From Ilyomonas sp963847085 (GTDB lineage Bacteria > Bacteroidota > Bacteroidia > Chitinophagales > Chitinophagaceae), in the NCBI GenBank assembly GCA_963847085.1, contig CAWJYO010000011.1, positions 248,001 to 312,000 on the forward strand: a stretch of 64,000 nucleotides of DNA. The letters run 5' to 3'. The stretch's first letter is position 1. The number at the start of each line of letters is the position of its first letter. A program made the translations under genes and the position numbers. Positions 1-9,356 of the stretch are shown in pieces. Under the pieces are notes generated by a model. The model had not been told where the DNA came from. It did no database searches and worked only from the letters and a program-made list of their open reading frames with translations.

Positions 1-386
1 CTTTCGGTTATCACAACCACAAAGAAGAATTTGATACAGAGAACGGGCAAATATTATACGATGTATTGCTCGATCATGTGCAGCCTGATTTGGTAACGAT
101 GGAAATGGATTTGGGCTGGATCATCGCTGCCGGTAAAGACCCTCTTCTTTATTTTAAACAATATCCAGGTCGCTTTCCTTTATGGCATTTGAAAGACATG
201 GATTTAAAACAAATGCACAGTGTTGAGTTTGGTAAGGGCGGCGTAAACATTGCCGCTATGTTTCAACATGCAAAAGAAGCAGGAATGAAATATTATTTTA
301 TTGAGCAGGAAGAATATGCACACACGGCATTGGAAAGCCTTGCCTTCGATTATGATTATTTAGCTAAGTCTGATATTAAGTTGTAA
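1..386 (+). CDS. Sugar phosphate isomerase/epimerase (5'-truncated by window edge)
   Basis: The reading frame is open from nucleotide 3 to the TAA at 384-386, so the start lies outside the window. The visible 127 residues begin FGYHNHKEEF and contain MEMDLGWI, PGRFPLWHLKDMD and YYFIEQEEYAH. These are hallmarks of the xylose isomerase-like TIM-barrel family (sugar phosphate isomerases/epimerases), in which His, Asp and Glu side chains at the barrel mouth bind a divalent metal. It is clearly related to the Tat-exported protein at 14338-15222, sharing the MEMDL, PGRFPLWH and AGMKY blocks. Whether this copy also has an export signal cannot be seen. The exact substrate is unknown. rpiA follows 47 bp downstream on the same strand. 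Confidence 0.85.
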   Translation, partial: FGYHNHKEEFDTENGQILYDVLLDHVQPDLVTMEMDLGWIIAAGKDPLLYFKQYPGRFPLWHLKDMDLKQMHSVEFGKGGVNIAAMFQHAKEAGMKYYFIEQEEYAHTALESLAFDYDYLAKSDIKL

Positions 387-433
387 TGTACAACCTGCTT
401 TTATAAATGCATCCAATGAATGAGTAATTTGCT

Positions 434-1138
434 ATGCTAAAGGAAAACCAATGGATTTTAAAACAGGAAGCAGCTAAGAAAGCCGTTACGTTTATCGAAG
501 ATGGCTCTGTTGTTGGTTTAGGCATGGGCGCAACAATGTCGTTCATGGTTGAATTTTTGGGAGAGCAAAAAAAAACCAACATACAGCTTTATACTTCTGC
601 TGCTTCCACAGAATCTTTATTAAAACAAAACGGCTTTGTGGTGCACGATATATCCGCTGTATCGAATCTCGATATTTATTTTGATGGCTGCGATCAGTTT
701 GATAAAGATATTAATGCTTTAAAAAGCGGTGGCGGCATTCATACAAATGAAAAATTATTTGCCTCGATGGCAAATGAATTTATATTGGTAGGAGACGATT
801 CAAAGTACGTTGAACAATTCAATACAACCTTTCCTTTGACGCTTGAAATTTTACCGCAGGCAGTCAATTTTGTAATGGCAAAGCTGCATCTGTTATTGGG
901 TGATGTAATAATAAATATAAGGAAAAACAAAACAACAAACGATGCTGTTATCACTGCAAATAACAACCATCTGATTGATGTGTGGTTTGCTAAGTTGCCC
1001 GAACTTTCCCAAATCAATCCGCTCATGAAAAGCATTACTGGCGTAGTTGAAACTTCTTTATTTTACAATATGGCAAGCAAAGCCGTTATAGCCGGAAAGG
1101 AAGGAATTAAAGTAATTGAAAAAAAGAAACTTATATGA
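434..1138 (+). CDS. rpiA: Ribose-5-phosphate isomerase A, divergent
   Basis: The 234-residue product matches the length and motif order of RpiA, which interconverts ribose 5-phosphate and ribulose 5-phosphate in the cytosolic pentose phosphate pathway. The phosphate-binding loop is VGLGMGATMSF near residue 28. The usual DGADE(I/F)D block reads DGCDQFD, keeping both Asp. The KGGGA...REK block reads KSGGGIHTNEK, and the spacing between catalytic Lys and Glu is the nine residues seen in the E. coli enzyme. The family core is therefore present, but the glutamate of DGADE is Gln and the following Ile is Phe. The chosen start is ATG 434. There is no Shine-Dalgarno site, as is usual in Bacteroidota. 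With the preceding isomerase gene it may form a sugar-metabolism operon. The TGA stop lies inside a 19-nt sequence repeated at 28906-28924. Confidence 0.85.
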   Translation: MLKENQWILKQEAAKKAVTFIEDGSVVGLGMGATMSFMVEFLGEQKKTNIQLYTSAASTESLLKQNGFVVHDISAVSNLDIYFDGCDQFDKDINALKSGGGIHTNEKLFASMANEFILVGDDSKYVEQFNTTFPLTLEILPQAVNFVMAKLHLLLGDVIINIRKNKTTNDAVITANNNHLIDVWFAKLPELSQINPLMKSITGVVETSLFYNMASKAVIAGKEGIKVIEKKKLI

Positions 1139-1151
1139 CTATCCGTATTTC
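1133..1151 (+). repeat. 19-nt exact intergenic repeat, copy 1
   Basis: The 19 bases beginning ATATGACTATCC overlap the rpiA stop codon and recur exactly at 28906-28924, where they lie in a non-coding gap. An exact 19-mer shared by two gaps 28 kb apart is not expected by chance. I do not know its function. Confidence 0.6.
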
Positions 1152-1315
1152 TAAACTATTGATTAAAAAGTAATCGTCCCTGCAATGCGTGAAGCAGCCT
1201 ATGTTATAAAGTAAATGTTGGTTGTAAGTTGTGATTCTCTTATCAGCATTCATAAGTCAGAAATCAAAAATCCACTGACAGCTTCGTTCCTCGCAGTGAC
1301 GACCATAAAGTTCAT

Positions 1316-1326
1316 GCAAAAACAAA
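1316..1326 (-). repeat. Over-represented 11-mer GCAAAAACAAA (representative; 19 copies in window)
   Basis: Copies reading GCAAAAACAAA on the plus strand: 1316-1326, 33356-33366, 39242-39252, 55243-55253, 58678-58688, 61978-61988, 62561-62571. Copies reading TTTGTTTTTGC: 1490-1500, 18607-18617, 20175-20185, 20344-20354, 32579-32589, 33538-33548, 39047-39057, 42587-42597, 55740-55750, 57382-57392, 58736-58746, 61950-61960. The list was made by eye and may miss some. Confidence 0.8.
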
Positions 1327-1336
1327 GAGCTTATCA

Positions 1337-1360
1337 TTAACTGATGTGATGGTCAGTTAA
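1337..1360. promoter_or_regulatory. Palindromic candidate operator upstream of the GH2 gene
   Basis: The arms TTAACTGA and TCAGTTAA are perfect complements separated by eight bases. The element ends 87 bp before the GH2 start codon and is not followed by a T-run, so a protein-binding site is more likely than a terminator. No regulator can be assigned. Confidence 0.4.
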
Positions 1361-1447
1361 ACTTGTTCTATCAGTTTAGCAATTGTGTTTTTAAAGGGAA
1401 ATGGTTGTCTACTAATCTCTCGTTATTCATCAAGCCAAAATCTTTAT

Positions 1448-4248
1448 ATGAAATATCTTTTTTACGGATTGCTTTTTTCTGTTGCCCTTTTTGTTTTTGC
1501 CAATAAAGTTGGGGCACAGGATAATGTGAAACAAGTAAAGCTCACCAACTTTACATTGCAATCTTCGGCTATTGTTACGGCGCCGGGCAATGTTGTTTCA
1601 GTAGCTAATTATCAGCCGAAAGATTACTGGTTTCCGGTTACGGTTCCCTGCACGGTGCTTACGGGTTTGGTAGCTAACAAAGTATATCCTGATCCATACA
1701 TTGGTATGAACAATATGCTGATACCAGACGCATCAGATTCTTTCAATCATCAATATAATTAGAGAAATATAGCTTCCTGCCAAACGATCCCAATCCCTGG
1801 AAAAAACCTTACTGGTATCGTACACAATTCACTGTACCTGCGGAAGATAAAGGCAAGCATTTTCAACTTATTTTTAAAGGCATCAATTACCGCGCAGACG
1901 TTTGGGTAAATGGAAAACAAATTGCCGATTCTTCGCAAATGGCGGGCATGTTTGCCGAATACAGTTTGGATATAAGCAATGCGGTACAAGTGGGTACCAA
2001 CAATGCGCTGGCTGTAAAAATTTATCCGTTGGATTATCCCGGTTTGCCATCGCATCCGCAGTTAGACGCTTTGGGTGATTTTTATCCGAATGGCGGGCCT
2101 ACCGGCGATATCGGCAAGAACGTAACTATGCTGAGTTCTGTAGGTTGGGATTGGATTCCGGAAGTGCATGACCGGAACATGGGCATCTGGCTGCCAGTGT
2201 ATCTGCGCACAAGCGGGCAGGTTACTATCAGTCATGCTTTTATAAAAACAGATTTGCCCCATTTGCCTGATACAAGTGTCGCCAAATTATCGCTTTCTTT
2301 TTCTGTCATCAATCACAGCCATCAACAACAAAAAGGGCAATTGCGTGTAACCATTAGCGCTGAAAATTTTACTGGAAATACCATTTCCTTTACAAAAGAA
2401 ACTTCTATAAATTCAGGCGAAAACAAAGATCTGCAGTTTTCTGCGAGTGATATAAAAGAGCTGACGATTAAAAAACCGCATCTCTGGTGGCCAAACAATT
2501 ATGGCGACGCAAATTTGTATCGCCTTCGTTTGCAATATGTAAACGGTAATCAGATTTCCGATGATACTTCTTTTGTTTTTGGTATCCGCACAGTAAGTTC
2601 AAATGCTGTTGATGTAAACGGCTGGACGCGCCGCGATTTTTATGTAAATGGAAAACGAGTTCACTTAGATGGCGGCGCCTGGGTGCCTGATATGATGCTA
2701 AACCGCGATTCATTGCGGTATGATGACGAATTGCATTTGTGCAGGAATGCGAATGTGAATCTCGTGCGCATCTGGGGCGGCGGTTTAGGCGAAACAGACG
2801 AATTTTATGAAGCTGCCGACCGTTATGGAATGCTTGTATGGCAAGACTTCTGGGTTACCGGCGATACGCATGGCGAGTTTAAAGGTTCGGCAAATTATCC
2901 TTTGCAAAGCAATGTGTATGTAAATAATATTGTAAGCACCATTTATCGCATTCGCAATCATGCGAGCCTGCTGGTTTGGACAGGTGGCAATGAAGGTCAT
3001 GCCCGAAAAGAATTGTATGATGCTATGCGCGATAATGTTTCTACACTTGATGGCACGCGCCCGTTCATTCCGTCGTCTTCCGGCTTTGCCAAACAAGCGC
3101 CCGGCTGGAAGGGTTCCTGGCCCGACGACAAACCTGCTGGTGTGTACAGTGGCGGACCTTATGCCTGGCTGGATGATGCAGAATATTATAAGTTAGTCAA
3201 CGGCGGTAAAGGCTGGGTGTTTAAGGATGAAACCGGTTTGCCTTCGCAGCCGCCTTACAATACACTGGCAAAAAATATAGGCAACCTTGTGCCTGACAGC
3301 AGTTTGCCTTATCCGCTGAATAATACTTGGGGTTACCATGATGCCTGCTCGGGCAACGGTCATTACGAAACTTATTATAAAGCGATGGTCGAGCGTTATG
3401 GCGAGCCAACAAGCATGAAAGATTTTTCTTTAAAAATGCAATTGCTGAACGCAGGTGGTTACCGCAGCATTTTTGAAGCTGCCGGGCACAAATTAAATGA
3501 AACGGGCGGTGTAATGCTTTGGAAATTGAACGCTGCTTTTCCGAGTGTTATCTGGCAGATTTATGATTGGTATTTAGAGCCGAATGCTGGCTTTTATTTT
3601 ATGAAAGATGCCTGCGAGCCGGTGCATATACAATTAAACTTAGACGATTCTGCTGTTGCTGTTATCAACCGTACTTATCATGCACAAACTCAACTTTCAT
3701 TCAGTGTGAATATTACTGACATGAATGGCAGGTCTTTATTCAAACAAATCGGAACCATCAATGCAGATACCACAAGTGAAAAAGAAATTTTACCTGTTGC
3801 CAACGTGTTGCAAAAGATAAACAATGTTTCTTTCATTTGTTTACAGCTAAAGGATAAAAGCGGCAGACTCGTTTCTCAAAATGTATATTGGATGGCGCCA
3901 GCTCATAATTTTACTTCTTTACCAAAAATGTCAACCGCTTCATTAGAGGCGAAGGTTATAAAATCAGAAACGATTTCCAAGATTTATAAATGCACTATAC
4001 AGTTTAATAATGTTTCTAATCAGCTTGCTTTTTTTATCAATCCTCAGTTAATGAATGGCGAAGAAGAAATACTGCCCAGCTTTTGGTCGGATAATTATTT
4101 TTCTATTCCCGCTGGTGAGAGTAAAATAGTAACTGTAAGCTGTGCAGCAGATAAAATAAATCGCATACTTCCTTCTTTAAAAACTGAAGGCTGGAATATA
4201 AAAGAACAATCACTCTCCTTATCATTACCAACAAATTCAACCAGATAA
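1448..4248 (+). pseudogene. GH2 exo-beta-D-glucosaminidase/beta-mannosidase-like enzyme, one frameshift
   Basis: The intact product would be about 933 residues, normal for this GH2 group. ATG 1448 gives a good signal peptide (MKYLFYGLLFSVALFVFA ending at AQ), so the enzyme would be exported. The first frame stops at 1760-1762 after ASDSFNHQYN. The next frame begins exactly where homologous sequence should continue (EKYSFLPNDPNPWKKPYWYR), so one base is missing near 1757-1761, probably from a T run. The second part holds the jelly-roll, the Ig-like domain and the catalytic barrel: DGGAWVPD, VRIWGGG, the acid/base in WTGGNEG and a likely nucleophile Glu in FKDETGLPSQPP. This pattern fits exo-glucosaminidases better than classical mannosidases, but the substrate is inferred. 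The indel may be a sequencing error. Confidence 0.8.
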
Positions 4249-4307
4249 CAAACTGATGTAATGATGATGAGTAGGATTCAAGCACTTTTAATAAAAATTC
4301 CCTCTTG

Positions 4308-4328
4308 TGATGTAGTGTTGATGTAGTA
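4308..4328 (+). promoter_or_regulatory. Twin direct-repeat operator, copy 1
   Basis: Two 9-bp repeats TGATGTAGT with an 11-bp period, one helical turn apart. The same 21-nt element, differing only in the two spacer bases, occurs in reverse orientation at 15309-15329. It ends 29 bp before a TAnnTTTG element and 80 bp before the ATG at 4409, a position expected of an activator site. Confidence 0.6.
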
Positions 4329-4357
4329 AAAAAAGAAGGAAAGGAAGGGTAGATCAA

Positions 4358-4365
4358 TAGTTTTG
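4358..4365 (+). promoter_or_regulatory. -7 promoter element (TAGTTTTG)
   Basis: It is an exact match to the Bacteroidota TAnnTTTG consensus, 43 bp upstream of the TolB-like gene. No good -33 TTTG lies at the usual 19-bp spacing, which fits an activator-dependent promoter driven by the adjacent twin operator. Confidence 0.5.
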
Positions 4366-4408
4366 TTAGGCAGTTCATTCTCATTGCCTGCAGCTTAATC
4401 TACTCCTT

Positions 4409-5956
4409 ATGAAATTTACTTTTTCTCTTTTATTCTCTTTTTTACAGGCTTTTTGTTTTGCACAAAATTCGGTAGGTATTTTTGATAGCCATGAAGACAT
4501 TGGCCATCCAAAATTAGCCGGCTCTGCCCATTATGACGCCGCTACGCAGGAATATACGATTTCGGGTGCGGGTTCTAACATTTGGTTTAACCGCGATGAA
4601 TTTCAGTTCGTTTATAAGAAGATAAGCGGCAATTTTATTCTAACTGCCGATTTTGCTTTTGCAGGTGATACCGGTAACGCTGTTGGTCATAGAAAGATTG
4701 GCTGGATGATACGCGAATCAACTGATGAAGGTGCTGCCAGCATGAATGCCTGTAAACATATTGATGGATTAACAGTATTGCAATGGCGACCTTACCGCGG
4801 CATGTTTATGCGCGACCCCGAGGAGGAAATTTTTTATCCAAAGCAAGGCGGGCAAACCATTCAGCTTGAACGCAAAGGGAAAGAAGTAACGATGCGCATT
4901 GCCCATCCGGGCGAGCCTTTGCAAACGGTTGGTACAGCTGAAATTGATTTAAAAGATTCTGTATTGGTAGGTATTTATATCTGCTCTCACGATTCTGATC
5001 ATGTGGCTACAGCAAATGTATGGAATGTACGCATAGACAAGCCGGTTATTCATCCTTATACATCCAATCCACATGCAGTATTACCGCCATTAAAGGATGA
5101 GCTTGGCTCCCGTATGGAGATCATGAATGTATTTGATGGCAAAAGGAAAGTCATTCATGAAGGTACAGGTCGTTTTGAGGCTCCCAACTGGATGCCAGAT
5201 GGCAAAACATTGTTGTTTAATGAGAAAGGTTCTTTATACACTATATCAGTTAACGGCGGTAGTCCACAAAAGCTAAACACGGGTGATGCAGCAACGATTA
5301 ACAACGATCATGTTATTTCATTCGACGGGAAAATGCTTGCCATCAGCAATAGTCGCCCGGGCTTATATGGCGGCGGTTCGTCTGTTTACATTCTTCCGCT
5401 TTCCGGCGGCACTCCAAAGCTGCTTACGCAACAAACTCCTTCTTACCTGCATGGCTGGAATCCAAACAATAAAGAAGTAGCTTTTGTAGCGCAGCGCGAC
5501 AGTTCTAAAATCTATAATCTCTACAAACAGTCAATTAATGGAGGAGCCGAAGTGGCGCTCACACACAATACAAAGGGTCATGTGGATGGACCTGAATACT
5601 CACCAGATGGCAAATACATTTATTACAATGCTAACCCAACCGGTACTATGCAGGTGTGGCGTATGAAGCCGGATGGATCAGGCAAAGAACAGATCACTTT
5701 CGATCAGTATCATAATTGGTTCCCCCACATTTCACCGGATGGTAAATGGATTGTATTTATTTCATTTCCGATAGATATAGACCCGAATGCACACCCATCT
5801 TATGAAAGAGTAATGTTGCGATTAATGCCAGCTTCAGGCGGAGCACCTAAGGTAATTGCTTATTTGTACGGAGGACAGGGAACTATCAATGTAAATTCAT
5901 GGTCGCCGGACAGTAAAAGCATTGCCTTTGTAAGCAATTCTGAAAAAGCTCAATAA
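4409..5956 (+). CDS. Exported TolB-type beta-propeller protein with N-terminal beta-sandwich domain
   Basis: The 515-residue product starts with a cleavable signal peptide (MKFTFSLLFSFLQAFCFA). Residues about 20-210 form a DUF1349/concanavalin-like beta-sandwich (GSNIWFNRDEFQFVY, KIGWMIRES, VGIYICSHDSD). Residues about 225-515 contain several PD40/WD40-like blades with motifs such as NWMPDGKTLLFN, YSPDGKYIYYN and HISPDGKWIVF, as in the periplasmic TolB propeller. There is no peptidase domain. Proteins of this type in PULs are usually called TolB-like or biopolymer transporter proteins. A role in glycan binding or signalling is inference. The gene precedes the SusC gene by 102 bp on the same strand and has a TAnnTTTG promoter plus twin operator upstream, so it is probably first in the TolB-SusC-SusD unit. 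Confidence 0.75.
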   Translation: MKFTFSLLFSFLQAFCFAQNSVGIFDSHEDIGHPKLAGSAHYDAATQEYTISGAGSNIWFNRDEFQFVYKKISGNFILTADFAFAGDTGNAVGHRKIGWMIRESTDEGAASMNACKHIDGLTVLQWRPYRGMFMRDPEEEIFYPKQGGQTIQLERKGKEVTMRIAHPGEPLQTVGTAEIDLKDSVLVGIYICSHDSDHVATANVWNVRIDKPVIHPYTSNPHAVLPPLKDELGSRMEIMNVFDGKRKVIHEGTGRFEAPNWMPDGKTLLFNEKGSLYTISVNGGSPQKLNTGDAATINNDHVISFDGKMLAISNSRPGLYGGGSSVYILPLSGGTPKLLTQQTPSYLHGWNPNNKEVAFVAQRDSSKIYNLYKQSINGGAEVALTHNTKGHVDGPEYSPDGKYIYYNANPTGTMQVWRMKPDGSGKEQITFDQYHNWFPHISPDGKWIVFISFPIDIDPNAHPSYERVMLRLMPASGGAPKVIAYLYGGQGTINVNSWSPDSKSIAFVSNSEKAQ

Positions 5957-6058
5957 CAAATCTACAAAAAGGAAACGCTCTTGTTTCATTACTGTTTATT
6001 GAACCATTTAATATAAAATAAAACTCATCACATCTCTCAATTTTAAAATCAGTTGCTT

Positions 6059-9000
6059 ATGCCTAAGAAATTGAACTCATTCGCAAATCGCGGTGTTACT
6101 ATCCTGTTTCTATGTCTGTTATTTTGCAATGTATTTGCCCAAAAAACAATTACCGGTAGAGTGATTAATGGTGGAGACAGGCAGCCGGTGCCGGGTGCTA
6201 CAGTACAGGTAAGAAATACAAAAATTGCTACACAAACCGGAAATGATGGCAATTTCTCCATACAAGTACCGGCTGATAGCAGCTCATTAATTATTACGGT
6301 TGTTGGCTATGAACAATTGGAAATGCCAACCGTTGGTAAAACTTCCTTAGGCGATATTGCAATCAAGTCAAGTACCGCAACATTAAATGACGTGGTGGTA
6401 ACAGGCTACACAGCCCAGCGTAAGAAGGATATTACGGGCTCAGTTGCAGTAGTTAATATAGCCAATGCAAAGCAGGTTCCCTCGGGCAGTACAGAGAGTG
6501 TTTTGCAAGGTCAGGCTGCTGGTGTAACCGTTATTAATTCGGGTGCTCCGGGCGGCAACAGCGTAATTCGCATCCGCGGCATTACTTCAGTTGGCAGTTC
6601 AGACCCATTGGTGATTATAGATGGAACACCTGGCAGCCTGCACGATTTGAATATTAATGATGTGGAATCAATACAAGTGTTGAAAGATGCAGGCGCCGCT
6701 TCTATTTATGGTGTGCGCGGTTCCAATGGCGTTATCATTGTAACAACGAAAAGAGGAAAATCAGGAAGAGCGCAACTGTCTTATGACGCTTACTACGGCA
6801 CACAACGCCCGCTGAAACACGCTTTCGATTTAGCGAATCCGACACAAACCGGCAATGCATTATGGCAGGAATATTTAAATGATGGATTAACGCCTGCTGA
6901 CAAACAATATGGTCATGGTGCAACACCTGTTGTTCCGGATTATATTACGCCGCCCGGTGCAAAAGAAGGCGACCCGGGAACCGATCCTTCAACGTATGCT
7001 TTGTACACCAATCAAATTACAAAAGCAAACAAAGCAGGTACAGACTGGTTTCATGAAATTTTCAAGCCTGCGCCTATGATGAATCATAATCTTTCGGCAA
7101 GTGGCGGGGGCGATAAATCAACGTATTTCTTTTCATTCAATTATTTAGATCAGCAAGGCACCTTAATCAATACTTCGCTTAACAGATATTCTACCAGAAT
7201 CAATACCACATTCAGTCTTTTAAATAATCATGTGCGCGTTGGCGAGAATGCTTATGTGTTGTATAAACAAAACCCTGGTTATTTAAACCTGCCTGGTGTA
7301 AACAGCTCAAATCCTATCACGATGGCATATTCGGCACCAACCATTATCCCGGTGTATGACATCAAAGGAAACTTTGCAGGAACAGGTTCGCAAGGTCTGG
7401 GCAATTCACAACAACCTGTAGCTGTAATGGACAGGCAAAAAGACAACCATAACAATGACTGGCAAATGAATGGAAACGTGTTTGCCGAGGTTGACTTTCT
7501 TCCACATTTCACAGCACATACAAGCGTTGGTGGGCAAGTAGATAATTTTTACCGCAATGCTTTTGTTTTTACTGCTTATGAAAATGCAGAGAACAGCACA
7601 AATCCAAACAGCTATTTAGAAAACTATGGCTGGAACAGTAATCTGACGTGGACAAACACTATTCGTTATTCAAACTTTTTTGCGCAAAAGCACAATCTGA
7701 CAGCACTGATAGGAAGTGAGTACATTGATTACAATGGTCGGGCAGTAGGTGCAACAAGAGGTGGATATTTTATTTCAGATCCGAGCAACCTGACAACCGA
7801 TCCAAACTTATGGACACTTAATTTTGGATCGCCTGCAGGGCAAACCAATTCCAATATTGTTAGTAACAACGGTTTGCAAACGCCTTATGCATCTTCTCTG
7901 TTTTCTCTCTTTGGAAGATTGGATTATAGCTTTAATGACAGGTACTTGTTAAGTGCTACAGTTCGCCGGGATGGATCTTCTGTATTTGCGCCGGGCAAGC
8001 GGTATGGTGTGTTTCCTGCCTTTACTGGAGGCTGGCGCATCTCGCAGGAAAATTTCATGCAAAATATCACATGGCTGAATGACTTAAAAATTCGCGGCGG
8101 CTGGGGTAAATTAGGTTCAATAAGCAACATTACTCCAACAAACCCTTATACATTATTTGGACAGGCTGCCAACCAATCCTATTACGACATCAATGGCACC
8201 AGCACTTCATCATCCCCAGGTTTATACACAAGTCAATATGGCAATACAAATACAAGTTGGGAACGCGACATTCTTACTAATATCGGGCTTGATGCCAGCC
8301 TTTTTAAAAGTAAAATAGACCTTACAGTTGAATGGTACGAAAAGAAAATTAGCGGGCTTATTTTTCAGCCACTGACGATAGGAACCGGCGGTGGTGCTGC
8401 CTTGCCCTATATTAATTCCGGCGATATTGCCAACAAAGGCATTGATGCATCTTTCACTTATCATGGCACAATCAAAAAAGGATTCCGGTTTGACATTACA
8501 GGAACGTTTACATCTTACAACAATAAAGTATTGAGTTTACCAGCTGGCGAAACGTATGTAAACATTAACAGCGGTAATACCACTTACTCGCGCCTGCAGC
8601 CCGGCGAGCCTGTGGGCGCTTTCTATGGTTATCAGGTTATCGGTTTATTTCAAAGCCAGGCAGATGTTGCAAAATCGCCTACTCAGGATGCCGCTGCACC
8701 CGGTCGGTTTAAGTATAAAGACGTAAATGGTGATGGAAAAATTGATGCTAACGACAGAACATTTTTTGGCAATCCTAATCCTAAGTTTACGGCTGGTTTA
8801 AACATCAACATCAGTTACAAAGGTTTTGATTTTGCCACATTTTTTTATTCTTCTGTAGGTAATGACATTTTAAATAATGTGCGTGGTTCAACCGATTTTC
8901 CACAACAGTTTGGTAATGCCATGAGTACAAGAGTAGCGTTGCATTCCGCAACATTAATCAACAATGCCGGCCAGCCAACCAATATTTTAGATCCGCAGGC

Positions 9001-9337
9001 TCATGTTGCTGACCCAAAGAGCACGGTTCCGATTCTGGAACGGCAGGCAAACTTTAGTAATGCCACAGTATTAAATTCATATACGCTGGAAAACGGAAGT
9101 TTTTTAAGAAACAAAAGCTTGACGATGGGTTACACTTTCCCCGACAAAGCATTACAGCGGTTACATATAGATAGGTTCAGAATTTATGTGCAGGCTATCA
9201 ATTTATTTACAGTAACAAAGTATTCTGGTCTTGATCCTGAAATAGGTGGTTCAAATACATTGTTTGGTATTGATGGTAGCAACTATCCAAACGACCAGAA
9301 AACGTTTTATGTAGGATTGAACATTGCCATTCATTAA
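6059..9337 (+). CDS. SusC/RagA-family TonB-linked outer membrane protein
   Basis: Reading from ATG 6059, not the TTG two codons earlier, gives a 1092-residue product with a signal peptide ending at FAQ. After it come a carboxypeptidase-D-like regulatory domain (ITGRVINGGDRQPVPGATV, residues ~30-110), the SusC signature VVVTGYTAQRKKDITGSV, a TonB plug domain (IRIRGITSVGSSDPLVIIDG, NDVESIQVLKDAGAASIYG) and a long beta-barrel ending in an aromatic-rich strand (TFYVGLNIAIH). It should transport oligosaccharides through the outer membrane with the SusD protein encoded 19 bp downstream. The substrate is unknown, but the neighbouring GH2 enzyme suggests an amino-sugar or mannosidic glycan. Confidence 0.95.
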   Translation: MPKKLNSFANRGVTILFLCLLFCNVFAQKTITGRVINGGDRQPVPGATVQVRNTKIATQTGNDGNFSIQVPADSSSLIITVVGYEQLEMPTVGKTSLGDIAIKSSTATLNDVVVTGYTAQRKKDITGSVAVVNIANAKQVPSGSTESVLQGQAAGVTVINSGAPGGNSVIRIRGITSVGSSDPLVIIDGTPGSLHDLNINDVESIQVLKDAGAASIYGVRGSNGVIIVTTKRGKSGRAQLSYDAYYGTQRPLKHAFDLANPTQTGNALWQEYLNDGLTPADKQYGHGATPVVPDYITPPGAKEGDPGTDPSTYALYTNQITKANKAGTDWFHEIFKPAPMMNHNLSASGGGDKSTYFFSFNYLDQQGTLINTSLNRYSTRINTTFSLLNNHVRVGENAYVLYKQNPGYLNLPGVNSSNPITMAYSAPTIIPVYDIKGNFAGTGSQGLGNSQQPVAVMDRQKDNHNNDWQMNGNVFAEVDFLPHFTAHTSVGGQVDNFYRNAFVFTAYENAENSTNPNSYLENYGWNSNLTWTNTIRYSNFFAQKHNLTALIGSEYIDYNGRAVGATRGGYFISDPSNLTTDPNLWTLNFGSPAGQTNSNIVSNNGLQTPYASSLFSLFGRLDYSFNDRYLLSATVRRDGSSVFAPGKRYGVFPAFTGGWRISQENFMQNITWLNDLKIRGGWGKLGSISNITPTNPYTLFGQAANQSYYDINGTSTSSSPGLYTSQYGNTNTSWERDILTNIGLDASLFKSKIDLTVEWYEKKISGLIFQPLTIGTGGGAALPYINSGDIANKGIDASFTYHGTIKKGFRFDITGTFTSYNNKVLSLPAGETYVNINSGNTTYSRLQPGEPVGAFYGYQVIGLFQSQADVAKSPTQDAAAPGRFKYKDVNGDGKIDANDRTFFGNPNPKFTAGLNINISYKGFDFATFFYSSVGNDILNNVRGSTDFPQQFGNAMSTRVALHSATLINNAGQPTNILDPQAHVADPKSTVPILERQANFSNATVLNSYTLENGSFLRNKSLTMGYTFPDKALQRLHIDRFRIYVQAINLFTVTKYSGLDPEIGGSNTLFGIDGSNYPNDQKTFYVGLNIAIH

Positions 9338-9356
9338 TCTCTTTAAAAAAACTGAC

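Larger units (their letters stand above)
1139..1447. other. Intergenic region between rpiA and the GH2 gene
   Basis: No gene is visible. It holds the tail of the 19-nt repeat, a 14-nt word (CTGCAATGCGTGAA, 1180-1193) that recurs in a terminator stem at 20287-20300, one copy of the GCAAAAACAAA word (1316-1326) and a 24-nt palindromic element at 1337-1360. Confidence 0.6.

Noticed and set aside
1385..1447. Upstream start for the GH2 gene
   Set aside because: The codons before 1448 lack signal-peptide character, and ATG 1448 gives a clean signal.
4255..4265. A further twin-operator copy near TGATGTAATGATG
   Set aside because: It lacks the 9-bp repeat and the spacing of the two real copies.
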